Shown piece by piece: positions 14,540 to 22,199 of a DNA stretch of 64,000 nt. Location of the stretch: assembly GCA_964416315.1 (NCBI GenBank), contig CAYQDR010000009.1, positions 5,366 through 69,365 of the forward strand, given 5' to 3'. Below the pieces are notes generated by a model. It saw only the letters and a list, made by a program, of their open reading frames with translations, ran no database searches and was not told the DNA's origin. Source of the stretch: CAYQDR01 sp964416315. GTDB taxonomy: Bacteria; Methylomirabilota; Methylomirabilia; Rokubacteriales; DASRDR01. Each line of letters opens with the position of its first letter. Position 1 is the first letter of the stretch. A program made the position numbers and the translations under genes.

Positions 14540-15517
14540 GTGGACGCGCCCGTCGGCCTCGTGCGCGCGCTGATCCCGGTGACGGCCCACATCACGGCTC
14601 GGGTCCCCGCCCGACATCCGTCCGCCGCGATCCTCGGCACCGACCGCATGGGCTCGGGCGTGGTCGTGGATCCGGCGGGTCTCGTCCTCACCGTGAACTA
14701 CGTGGTCATGGGGGCGCGCCGGCTCCAGGTGACGTTCCCCGACGGACGCCGCGTGGCGGCCTCGGTCGCGGCCCAGGACTTCGAGAGCGGTCTCGCCCTT
14801 CTCCGGGCGAGGATCGCGGGCCTGCCGGTCGCCGTGCCGGGCTCGTTCGAGGGCCTGAGCGCCGGCGCGCCCGTGTTCGTCATCGCGGCCACGGGACCGC
14901 GCGAGCGGCGCGTCGCCGGCGGCGTCGTGACCTATCTCGGCGAGTTCGACGCGCACTGGGAGTACCTCCTCGACCGCGGGATCATGACGACCTGCCCGAA
15001 TCCCGGATTCGGCGGCGGGCCGCTCTTCGACATGCGCGGGCGCGTCGTCGGGATCGCCTCGCTCAACCTGAACGAGGTCGGCCGGCACTCGTTCGCGATC
15101 CCGGTCGAGTACTTCACCCTGCACCGGGCGGACCTCGTCCGCTTCGGCCGAGTCGTGAGCCGCCCCCGGCGCGCGTGGATCGGATTCTTCCCCCACCCGG
15201 TCGAGGAGGGGCTGATGGTGGCCGGTGTGGTGCCGCGCAGCCCGGCCGAGCGCGGTGGTCTCAAGGAGGGGGACCTGATCCTGAGCGTGGATGACACGGC
15301 GGTCGAGACGCGGCGCGGTCTCTACGAGGCGCTCTGGCGCCACGAGCCCGGCGAGCGGGTGCGTTTCGACGTGATGCGAGAGAACGCGGTGCGCCGCGTC
15401 GAGATCGTCAGCGAGGACCGGGCGGAGTTCTACCGGCTCGAGGCCGACGCGTCCGGGACGGCGCCGGCGGGGGAGGACGCGGAGGGGGGCGAGGATGGAC
15501 CTGGGACTCGAAGGTAA
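14540..15517 (+). CDS. HtrA-like protein with lost catalytic triad, PDZ domain retained
   Basis: 325 residues from GTG 14540. The chymotrypsin-like domain aligns with DegP/HtrA proteins (MGSGVVVDPAGLVLT, FPDGRRVAASV, GVVTYLGEF, GGGPLFDMRGRVVGIAS). However, the catalytic His of LTNAHVV is Tyr in LTVNYVV, the Asp of SDLALL is Gly in ESGLALL, and the Ser of GNSGGPL is Gly in GFGGGPL. A normal PDZ domain follows at about residues 215-305 (GLMVAGVVPRSPAERGGLKEGDLILSVDDT). It should bind peptides but not cleave them. No signal peptide is evident. The 3' end overlaps the next gene. Confidence 0.85.
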   Translation: MDAPVGLVRALIPVTAHITARVPARHPSAAILGTDRMGSGVVVDPAGLVLTVNYVVMGARRLQVTFPDGRRVAASVAAQDFESGLALLRARIAGLPVAVPGSFEGLSAGAPVFVIAATGPRERRVAGGVVTYLGEFDAHWEYLLDRGIMTTCPNPGFGGGPLFDMRGRVVGIASLNLNEVGRHSFAIPVEYFTLHRADLVRFGRVVSRPRRAWIGFFPHPVEEGLMVAGVVPRSPAERGGLKEGDLILSVDDTAVETRRGLYEALWRHEPGERVRFDVMRENAVRRVEIVSEDRAEFYRLEADASGTAPAGEDAEGGEDGPGTRR

Positions 15518-16286
15518 GGCCGCGCTCGTCGCCGCGGCGTCGAAGGGGATGGGGCGGGCCTGTGCCCGTGGGCTCGCCGCCGAGGGGGTCCGCGTCGCCA
15601 TCTGCTCCCGGTCGGCCGACGATCTCCGCAAGGCCGCCGACGCGATCCGCGCGGAGACCGGCACGGAGGTGCTGGCGATCCCCGCCGACGTGGGGAAAGC
15701 CGAGGAGATCCGTGGCCTGGTGGCCCGCACGGTGGAGGCGTTCGGCGGGGTGGACATCCTGGTGACCAACTCCGGCGGGCCGCCTCCGGGACCCTTCGGC
15801 CAGTTCGGCGACGCGGACTTCCAGGCCGCCTTCGAGACGAATCTCCTGTCGGTCGTCCGGATGGTCCGGGAGGCGCTCCCGCACATGCGCCGACGCCGCT
15901 GGGGACGGATCATCAACATCCAGTCCACCTCGATCAAGCAGCCGATCGACGGGCTGCTCCTGTCGAACGCGATCCGTCCGGGCGTCCAGGGGCTGGTCCG
16001 GTCGCTCGTCAACGAGGTCAGCCGCGACGGGATCACGATCAACACCGTCTGCCCGGGCCGGATCCTCACCGACCGCCTCCGCGGCGCCCTGGTGTCGCGG
16101 GCCAAGGCCGCCGGGCTCGACTACGAGGCGTTCGCCCGGGAGGAGCAGGCCTCGGTTCCCCTCGGCCGGTTCGGGGATCCGGAGGACATCGCGAACGTCG
16201 TCGTGTTCCTCGCCTCGGAGCGGGCCTCGTACGTCACCGGCGTCGCGATCCAGGTGGACGGGGGCCTCGTTCGTGGGCTCTACTGA
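15495..16286 (+). CDS. SDR-family protein, BKR-like, without the usual YxxxK
   Basis: 263 residues. The Rossmann segment reads AAASKGMGRACARGL in place of TGxxxGIG, NSGG replaces NNAG, and the expected catalytic YxxxK is LLSNAIRPG. These departures match the BKR-like SDR branch that lacks the canonical tetrad. C-terminal PLGRFGDPEDIANVVVFLAS and YVTGVAIQVDGGL are standard. It may still be an oxidoreductase or a non-catalytic homologue. It overlaps both neighbours (23 and 14 bp), so the HtrA-like, SDR and kelch genes form one coupled unit. Confidence 0.85.
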   Translation: MDLGLEGKAALVAAASKGMGRACARGLAAEGVRVAICSRSADDLRKAADAIRAETGTEVLAIPADVGKAEEIRGLVARTVEAFGGVDILVTNSGGPPPGPFGQFGDADFQAAFETNLLSVVRMVREALPHMRRRRWGRIINIQSTSIKQPIDGLLLSNAIRPGVQGLVRSLVNEVSRDGITINTVCPGRILTDRLRGALVSRAKAAGLDYEAFAREEQASVPLGRFGDPEDIANVVVFLASERASYVTGVAIQVDGGLVRGLY

Positions 16287-17238
16287 CCGCTCCCGCCGCG
16301 CCCTCCTCCGGGTCATGGCCCTCGGGGCGGGCCTCGGGCCACTCGGCCTCGTCCGGCGGGCGCGCGCCCAAGGCGGGGCGTGGCGGAGCGCGGCCCCGAT
16401 GCTCACGAGCCGGACGGAAGTGACGGGCGCCGCGCTGGACGGCAGGCTCTACGTCATCGGGGGGTTCGGATTCGGCGGCGGCGACGCGGTCGAGGCTTAC
16501 GACCCGAAGGCGGACCGGTGGGAGCGCCGGGCGCCGCTCCCGGTCGGCGTCCATCACGCCGCCGCGGTGGCCGTCGGCGCGCGCCTTTACGTGATCGGCG
16601 GTTACGCGGGTCTCGTCTGGAGCGCCCTCGACACCGTGTTCGAGTACGACCCGGGGGCCGACCGGTGGCAGGCGCGGGCGCCGCTGCCGACGGGCCGGGG
16701 CGCGCTCGCCGTCGCGGCGATCGACGGGCGGATCTACGCGGTCGGGGGCGTTGCCCGGGGTCGCCAGAACACCGGCGCGCTCGAGGTCTTCGACCCCCCA
16801 CGGGACCGGTGGGAGGCGCGCGCGCCGATGGCCGTGCCGCGAGACCACCACGCGGCGGGCGCGGTCGACGGCAAGCTCCACGTCGTCGGCGGCCGCCTCG
16901 GGGGGGACTACGGGCGGAACCTCGACGCCCACGAGGGCTACGACCCGGCGGCCGACACGTGGGGCCGGCGGGCGCCCCTGCCGACGGCGCGGAGCGGCAT
17001 CGCCGCTGCGGTCCTCGGCCGGCGGCTGTACGTCTTCGGGGGGGAGGCGCCGGGCGGGACGTTCCGCCAGGTGGAGGCCTACGAGCCGGAGGGCGATCGG
17101 TGGGTGACGCTGAGACCGATGCCGACCGGGCGTCACGGCCTCGCCGCGATCGCCCACGAGGGCCGGATCCACGTCATCTCCGGGGGCCCCCGCCCCGGGG
17201 GATCGTTCAGCGCGCTCAACGAGGTGTTCACCCCCTAG
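16273..17238 (+). CDS. exported kelch-repeat protein
   Basis: 321 residues from a GTG inside the SDR 3' end. The N-terminus has DRSRRALLRVMALGAGLG, a Tat-type signal ending near ARAQ. Six kelch repeats follow, each with the pattern LYVIGG...Y(D/E)P..DRWE..APLP, enough to close a six-bladed beta-propeller. Kelch propellers are binding scaffolds or, less often, sialidase/oxidase-like enzymes; no catalytic residues are recognisable. Probably periplasmic. Confidence 0.88.
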   Translation: MGSTDRSRRALLRVMALGAGLGPLGLVRRARAQGGAWRSAAPMLTSRTEVTGAALDGRLYVIGGFGFGGGDAVEAYDPKADRWERRAPLPVGVHHAAAVAVGARLYVIGGYAGLVWSALDTVFEYDPGADRWQARAPLPTGRGALAVAAIDGRIYAVGGVARGRQNTGALEVFDPPRDRWEARAPMAVPRDHHAAGAVDGKLHVVGGRLGGDYGRNLDAHEGYDPAADTWGRRAPLPTARSGIAAAVLGRRLYVFGGEAPGGTFRQVEAYEPEGDRWVTLRPMPTGRHGLAAIAHEGRIHVISGGPRPGGSFSALNEVFTP

Positions 17239-17306
17239 ATCGCTGGCCTACCAAGCTCGAAACACCCAAGAGCGGGATGGGCCGTCCGCGCGCTGCTGAA
17301 CGACCC

Positions 17307-17380
17307 GCTCCGAGCGCGGGCTTTGCCCGCGCAATCGATCCGGGGGGAGGTCCGGAAGGGGGGCGAAGCCCCCCTCCGGA
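17307..17380. repeat. dispersed hairpin repeat family B, copy 2
   Basis: First hairpin GCGCGGGC-TTT-GCCCGCGC (17314-17332), then GGGGGGAGG and a second hairpin AGGGGGGC-GAA-GCCCCCCT (17357-17375) extended by CCGG arms. It ends 8 nt before the extended -10 of the amidohydrolase gene. Confidence 0.75.
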
Positions 17381-17385
17381 GATCT

Positions 17386-17393
17386 GATATAGT
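17386..17393 (+). promoter_or_regulatory. extended -10 of the amidohydrolase gene
   Basis: TGATATAGT contains the extended -10 pattern TG-n-TATAGT (hexamer 17388-17393). The ATG at 17402 follows after 8 nt; the GGGGG in that gap could act as a ribosome site only if the transcript started earlier. No good -35 is visible because repeat B occupies that position. Confidence 0.5.
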
Positions 17394-17401
17394 TGGGGGC
17401 G

Positions 17402-18238
17402 ATGCGCTTCCGGGCCGGCGTTCCCGTGGGGGCTGCCCTCGCGCTCGCCTGCCTCGCCGCCGTCCAGGCCCGGGGCGCGTCGGACGACCTGCCGCTGACC
17501 GACACGCACCTCCACTACAGCCAGAGCTCGTGGGACGCCTACTCGCCCCAGGCGGTCCTCGCGATCCTGGATCGGGCGGGCGTCCGGCGGGCGTTCGTCT
17601 CGAGCACGCCCGACGACGGGACCCTCCGGCTCTACCAGGCCGCGCCGGACCGGATCGTCCCCGTGCTGCGGCCATACCGCGAGCGGGGGGACCTCGGAGG
17701 CTGGCACCGCGACCCGAGCGTGGTCGGGTACCTCGAGGAGCGGCTCCGGCGGGGGGTCTACCGTGGCATCGGCGAGTTCCACCTGAGCGGTGGGGACGCC
17801 CGCGCGCCGGTCGTCCGCCAGGTCGCGGAGCTGGCGCGCCGGGGCAGGCTCTTCCTCCACTGCCACTGCGACGCCGAGGCCGTCGAGATCCTGGTCGGGC
17901 TGGTCGCTGACGTCCCGATCCTCTGGGCCCACGCCGGGATGTCGGCCGGACCCGACGTGGTGGGGCGGCTGCTCGACCGCCACGCGCGGCTCTCGGTTGA
18001 GCTGGCGCTCCGCTCCGACGTCGCCCCGGGAGGCCGGCCGGACCCCGCGTGGCGCGCGCTCTTCCTCAAGCACCCCGACCGGTTCATGGTCGGGACGGAC
18101 ACGTGGGTGCCGTCGCGCTGGGCGGAGCTGCCCGGGGTGCAGGAGTGGACGCGGGCATGGCTTCGCGACCTCCCGCCGGACGTGGCGCGCCGGATCGCCT
18201 CGGAGAACGCCGAGCGGCTGGCGCGCGGCGGGCGCTGA
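17402..18238 (+). CDS. exported amidohydrolase-family (TIM-barrel) protein
   Basis: 278 residues from the ATG at 17402. A signal peptide fills the first 26 residues (RAGVPVGAALALACLAAVQARGA). The metal-dependent hydrolase start motif DTHLHY follows, then GIGEFHL, LFLHCHCDAEAVE, ILWAHAGMS and FMVGTDTWV, giving the His/Asp ligands expected of the amidohydrolase_2/TatD-like barrel. The reaction is unknown. Being exported is less usual for this superfamily, though amidohydrolase_2 members in soil bacteria do show it. Confidence 0.82.
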   Translation: MRFRAGVPVGAALALACLAAVQARGASDDLPLTDTHLHYSQSSWDAYSPQAVLAILDRAGVRRAFVSSTPDDGTLRLYQAAPDRIVPVLRPYRERGDLGGWHRDPSVVGYLEERLRRGVYRGIGEFHLSGGDARAPVVRQVAELARRGRLFLHCHCDAEAVEILVGLVADVPILWAHAGMSAGPDVVGRLLDRHARLSVELALRSDVAPGGRPDPAWRALFLKHPDRFMVGTDTWVPSRWAELPGVQEWTRAWLRDLPPDVARRIASENAERLARGGR

Positions 18239-18268
18239 GGGCGTGCGCCCCCGGCGACCTAGTCCCGA

Positions 18269-19054
18269 ATGATCCGGTACGCGGCGAACCTGACGCTTCT
18301 CTTCAACGAGACGCCGTTCCTCGAGCGCTTCGGGCGCGCGGCGGCCGCGGGCTTCCGGGCGGTCGAGTTCCTCTTCGCCCACAACGTCGAGCAGGACGGC
18401 GTCGAGCGCGAGCTCCGGCGCCACGGTCTCGAGCTGGTGCTCTTCGACCCCGAGGCCGGCGACTTCGCGGCGGGTGACCGCGGGTACCTCTGCGACCCCG
18501 CGCGCCGGAACCACCTCCAGAAGACCATCGATGACGCCATCGCCACGGCGAAGCGATTCGGCTGCCGGCGGCTGAACGTCCTCGCCGGGAACCGGGTGGA
18601 GGGGTGCTCCGACGACGCGATGCGCCGGACCGTCGTCGAGAACCTGAAGGCGGCCGCCCCCCGGGCGCGCGCGGCCGGGATGACGCTGCTGATCGAGGCG
18701 CTGAACACCTGGGAGAGCCCGCGCTACTTCCTTGACCGCTCGCGGCTCGGGCTCGAGATCGTCCGTGAGGTGAACGAGCCGAACGTGCGCTTCCAGTACG
18801 ATGCCTATCACATGCAGCGCATGGAGGGGCAGCTCATCGAGACGCTGACGAAGAACCTCCAGTGGATCGGGCACGTCCAGATCGCCGACGTGCCCGGCCG
18901 GCACGAGCCCGGCACGGGCGAGGTCAATTACCCGAACCTGCTGGCGGCGCTGGAGGCGGCCGGCTACGACGGGTACGTCGGGCTCGAGTACCGCCCCTCC
19001 GGGAAAACCGAGGATTCCCTCGCCTGGCTGCCGCGGGAGGCCCGCGCCCGCTAG
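18269..19054 (+). CDS. hyi: hydroxypyruvate isomerase-like TIM-barrel protein
   Basis: 261 residues. It follows the Hyi/OtnI pattern: RYAANLTLLFNE, FRAVEFLFAHN, NVLAGNR, LLIEALN (metal-ligand Glu), FQYDAYHMQRMEG, HVQIADVPGRHEPGTGEVNY and LEYRPSGKTEDSL. These enzymes interconvert hydroxypyruvate with tartronate semialdehyde or act on 2-oxo-tetronates. The glycerate 2-kinase at 30418 could act on a linked C3 acid, but the genes are 11 kb apart. The exact substrate is inferred only from family resemblance. Confidence 0.88.
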   Translation: MIRYAANLTLLFNETPFLERFGRAAAAGFRAVEFLFAHNVEQDGVERELRRHGLELVLFDPEAGDFAAGDRGYLCDPARRNHLQKTIDDAIATAKRFGCRRLNVLAGNRVEGCSDDAMRRTVVENLKAAAPRARAAGMTLLIEALNTWESPRYFLDRSRLGLEIVREVNEPNVRFQYDAYHMQRMEGQLIETLTKNLQWIGHVQIADVPGRHEPGTGEVNYPNLLAALEAAGYDGYVGLEYRPSGKTEDSLAWLPREARAR

Positions 19055-19076
19055 CCGCCCGCGGGGCCTCCTCCCG

Positions 19077-19238
19077 CCATGAGGCATCCCGGGTCCACCG
19101 GCCGCCCCGGCGGCGACGGGGAAGCAGGCGTCCCCCCTCCCCCCCTGAGGCTGCCGGGGGGACGGGACGTCGTGAGGGCCGCAGGCCCGAGCCGTCCCGG
19201 CGATCTGGACGAAAGGGGGCGGGGGTGCGGGGGGACCC
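19077..19238. repeat. dispersed repeat family C, copy 2 (inverted)
   Basis: Reverse-complement similarity to 2688-2840 over most of its length (CACCCCCGCCCCC, GACGGCTCGGGC, CGACGTCCCGTCC blocks). It fills the 185-bp gap before the BrkB gene and its end GTGCGGGGGGACC supplies that gene's ribosome site. Confidence 0.6.
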
Positions 19239-19239
19239 G

Positions 19240-20058
19240 ATGACCCGCCTGCTCCGGGAGGTCGTCCGCTCCTTCCACCGGCACGACGGCTTCTTCCTCG
19301 CGGCGGGCCTGTCCTTCTACGTGGTGATCTGCGTGGTCCCCTTCACCCTGCTCCTGATCGCCGGCGGCGGGTTCCTGCTCACCGACGAGACGGCCGTGCA
19401 GGAGGTGGTGGCCCAGCTCGGCGAGATCGTGCCCGTCTACCAGACGGAGATGGAGCAGATCCTCATGGGGGTCGTGCGGGCCCGCGGGGTCTCCACCCTC
19501 CTCGGCACGGGGATCCTGCTCCTGTTCTCGACGCAGCTCTTCGCCGCGACGCGGTACGTCCTGAACCGGATCTTCGGGATGCAAGGCCGCGGGTTCTTCC
19601 GGGGGGTCCTGGTCGATCTCGGGATGATCGTGGTGCTGACCGTCCTCTTCTTCGTCACCGTCGGCGTGACGGCCGGGTTCGCCTGGATGCGGGGGCCGGT
19701 CACCCTCTTCCGGCACGGGTTCATCTTCGTCTCGCTCTTCGAGTGGACGGGGCTCTTCCTCGCCGTGACCTTCGACAGCGTGCTGTTCGCCGTCCTCTAC
19801 CGCTTCGTCCCGCGCGAGCGCATCCCCTGGTCGAGCGTGCTCACCGCAAGCGTCCTCGCCGGGCTCCTCTGGGAGCTCGCCAAGCAGCTCTTCCGGTTCT
19901 ACATCGAGGGGGCGGACGTCTACCGCACGGTGTACGGACCGCTCGGCGTGATGATCGCGCTCGTCATGTGGGTCTACTACTCCGCGATCGTCTTCGTCCT
20001 GGGGGCCGAGGCGATCCGGATCCTCGAGGCGCGGCGCGACGAGGCCGCGCCGGTTTGA
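19240..20058 (+). CDS. YihY/BrkB family inner-membrane protein
   Basis: 272 residues from ATG 19240 (the longer open frame upstream runs through repeat C and was rejected). Five to six membrane helices are visible, starting GFFLAAGLSFYVVICVVPFTLLLIAG. The family motifs RDGxxLAAGLSFY-like, RYVLNRIFG and YGPLGVMIALVMWVYYSAIVFVLGAEA are present. YihY proteins were misnamed RNase BN; their role is not settled, with transport or lipid-related functions suggested. Confidence 0.9.
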   Translation: MTRLLREVVRSFHRHDGFFLAAGLSFYVVICVVPFTLLLIAGGGFLLTDETAVQEVVAQLGEIVPVYQTEMEQILMGVVRARGVSTLLGTGILLLFSTQLFAATRYVLNRIFGMQGRGFFRGVLVDLGMIVVLTVLFFVTVGVTAGFAWMRGPVTLFRHGFIFVSLFEWTGLFLAVTFDSVLFAVLYRFVPRERIPWSSVLTASVLAGLLWELAKQLFRFYIEGADVYRTVYGPLGVMIALVMWVYYSAIVFVLGAEAIRILEARRDEAAPV

Positions 20059-20084
20059 CGCGCTGCGCGGGCCCTGCCTATAAT
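20055..20084 (+). promoter_or_regulatory. selD promoter
   Basis: TTGACG (20055-20060, overlapping the BrkB stop), 18-nt spacer and consensus TATAAT (20079-20084). The start point near 20091 gives a leader of about 50 nt with GGGGGTGAT before the ATG. Confidence 0.7.
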
Positions 20085-20140
20085 GCGGCATCCCGCCGCC
20101 GGCAGGGCGCATCGTAACGCCCGAAGGGGGTGATGCGGCG

Positions 20141-21184
20141 ATGGAGTCGCCCGTGCGCCTGACGACGCTCTCCCACGGCGCCGGCTGAGCCTGCAAGCTC
20201 GGGCCGGAGGATCTGGCCCAGGTCTTGCGCCTCCTGCCGCCCATCGTGGACCCGAACGTGCTCGTCGGTCCCGAGACGTGCGACGACGCGGCGGTCTACC
20301 GGCTGACGGACGAGCTCGCCCTCGTCCTGACGCTCGACTACTTCACGCCGATCGTGGACGATCCCTACGCCTTCGGGCAGATCGCGGCGGCGAACGCGCT
20401 CTCCGACGTCTACGCCATGGGCGGCCGCCCGATCGCCATGCTCTCGATCGTCGGCTTCCCGAAGGACAAGCTCCCCCTCGGCGTCCTGGGGGAGATCCTC
20501 AAGGGCGGGGCGGAGAAGGGGCGCGAGGCCGGGGTCAGCGTGGTCGGCGGCCACAGCATCGACGACGGCGAGCCCAAGGTGGGGTACGCGGTGGCCGGCC
20601 TCGTCCATCCGCAGCGGATCTGGAAGAACGTGGGCGCCCGGCCCGGGGACGCCCTCGTCCTGACGAAGCCGATCGGGACGGGGATCATCTCGACCGCGAT
20701 CAAGCAGGGCATCGCGCCCCAGGCGGCGGTGGACGCCGCGATCCGGACCATGGCGAGCCTGAACCGCGCCGCGGCCGAGGCCGCGGCGGAGGTGCGCGTC
20801 CACGCGGTCACGGACGTCACGGGGTTCGGCCTCCTCGGCCACCTGCGCTGGACGACGGTGGGTTCGGGAGTGCGGGCGCGGCTCACGGCCGGGCGGATCC
20901 GGCTGCTCCCCGAGGTCGTGGCCCTGGCGCAGGCGGGGTGCGTGCCCGGCGGCACCAAGCGGAACCTCCGCGCGGTGGCGGGCATCGTGCGCTGGGACCC
21001 CGCGATTCCCGAGCCGCTCCGCGCCGTCATCGCCGATGCGCAGACCTCCGGAGGCCTCCTCGTCGCCACGCCGGAGGGCGAGGCGCTCCTCCAGGCGCTG
21101 GCGCGGCACGGCGTCGCCGACGCCGTCCGGATCGGCGAGGTGGTGGGCGAGGACAGCGCGGGCACGATCGAGGTGGTGTCGTAG
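20141..21184 (+). CDS. selD: selenide, water dikinase (selenophosphate synthase), selenoprotein form
   Basis: 347 residues when the in-frame UGA at 20186-20188 is read as Sec (residue 16). The start MESPVRLTTLSHGAG is followed by Sec-A-C-K, so Sec occupies the catalytic position of E. coli Cys17 and Lys19 matches the essential Lys20. Downstream motifs are standard SelD: ETCDDAAVYRL, DYFTPIVDDPYAFGQIAAAN, DVYAMGG, VVGGHSIDDGEPKVG and DVTGFGLLGH. The enzyme makes selenophosphate from selenide and ATP for Sec-tRNA synthesis. A caller treating UGA as stop would start at TTG 20225 and lose the active site. selA, selB and selC are not in this window. Confidence 0.95.
20186..20228 (+). promoter_or_regulatory. 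UGA Sec codon and SECIS-like hairpin of selD
   Basis: After the UGA, GCAAG (20193-20197) pairs with CTTGC (20224-20228), an internal loop CTC/AGGT follows, then GGGCC (20201-20205) pairs with GGCCC (20215-20219) around GGAGGATCT. The apical loop begins 17 nt after the UGA and starts GG, meeting the published spacing and loop-G rule for bacterial SECIS elements. Confidence 0.75.
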
Positions 21185-21223
21185 CCCCCTCTCCCCTTCG
21201 GGGGGAGGGTCGGGAGGAGGGGC
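21185..21223. repeat. hairpin repeat family A
   Basis: CCCCTCTCCCC and GGGGGGAGGG arms around CTTC, followed by GGGAGGAGGGG, which forms the ribosome site of the next SDR gene. It fills the whole gap between selD and the SDR gene. Confidence 0.65.
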
Positions 21224-21233
21224 GGAGACACGC

Positions 21234-22145
21234 ATGCTGTTGAAAGATCGGGTCGCCATCGTCACCGGGGCCGGCCGCGGCATCGGCCGCGAGATCGCCC
21301 TCCTGATGGGGCGCGAGGGCGCCCGCGTCGTCGTCAACGACCTCGGCGGGCGGGAGGACGGCACGGGCGGCGCCCGGACGCCGGCGGACGAGGTCGTCGG
21401 CGAGATCCAGGCCGCGGGCGGGCAGGCGGTGGCGAGCTACGAGTCGGTCACCTCGATGGCCGGCGGCCAGCGGATCGTCCAGGCGGCGCTGGACGCGTTC
21501 GGCCGGCTCGACGTCGTGGTGAACAACGCCGGCATCCTCCGCGACCGGATGATCTTCAACATGACCGAGGAGGAGTGGGAGGCCGTCATCGCGGTCCACC
21601 TCAAGGGGACGTTCGCCGTGACGCGCGCCGCCGCCCCGCGCTTCCGTGAGCAGCGCTGGGGCCGCTTCATCAACATGACCTCGACCTCCGGCCTCGTGGG
21701 CAACGTCGGCCAGGCGAACTACGCCGCGGCGAAGCTCGGGATCATGGGTCTCACGCGGGTCACCGCGCTCGACATGGCCCGGTACGGCGTGACGGCGAAC
21801 TGCATCTCGCCGTTCGCGTGGACCCGGATGATCGGCACGATCCCCACGGACACGCCGGAGCAGAAGGCGCGGGTCGCGAAGCTCGAGAAGATGGGGCCGA
21901 ACCACATCGCGCCGCTCGCCGTCTTCCTCGCCACGGAAGAGGCGGGGAGCATCTCCGGCCAGGTCTTCGGCGTCCGCGGCAAGGAGATCTTCGTCTTCTC
22001 GCAGCCCCGCCCGATCCGCTCCATCCACCACGCGGAGGGCTGGACGCCGGAGCGGCTCGCCGAGGTGCTGCCCGGCACGCTCGGCCACCACCTGGTCCCG
22101 CTCGAGACCTCCGGGCAGTACTTCAGCTACGACCCCTTGGTCTGA
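21234..22145 (+). CDS. short-chain dehydrogenase/reductase
   Basis: 303 residues from ATG 21234. Complete SDR signature: TGAGRGIG cofactor loop, NNAGIL, catalytic Ser in TSTSG and YAAAK. NDLGGREDGTGG after the second strand and the extended C-terminal tail (AEGWTPERLAEVLPG) resemble the hydroxyacyl-CoA dehydrogenase domain of peroxisomal-type multifunctional proteins. The tail suggests acyl-CoA substrates, but this is not certain. Confidence 0.9.
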   Translation: MLLKDRVAIVTGAGRGIGREIALLMGREGARVVVNDLGGREDGTGGARTPADEVVGEIQAAGGQAVASYESVTSMAGGQRIVQAALDAFGRLDVVVNNAGILRDRMIFNMTEEEWEAVIAVHLKGTFAVTRAAAPRFREQRWGRFINMTSTSGLVGNVGQANYAAAKLGIMGLTRVTALDMARYGVTANCISPFAWTRMIGTIPTDTPEQKARVAKLEKMGPNHIAPLAVFLATEEAGSISGQVFGVRGKEIFVFSQPRPIRSIHHAEGWTPERLAEVLPGTLGHHLVPLETSGQYFSYDPLV

Positions 22146-22155
22146 GCCCCGGGCC

Positions 22156-22196
22156 TCCTTTCTCCCCCAGGCGGGGAGAGGGAGGGGTGAGGGGGG
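22156..22196. repeat. hairpin repeat family A
   Basis: TCTCCCCC and GGGGAGAGGGA arms followed by GGGGTGAGGGGGG, ending 3 nt before the proposed CTG start of phoD and probably supplying its ribosome site. Confidence 0.65.
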
Positions 22197-22199
22197 CGC

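Noticed and set aside
20225..21184. selD starting at TTG 20225
   Set aside because: This start lacks the catalytic residue and nucleotide-binding Lys; the in-frame UGA read as Sec restores a normal SelD.
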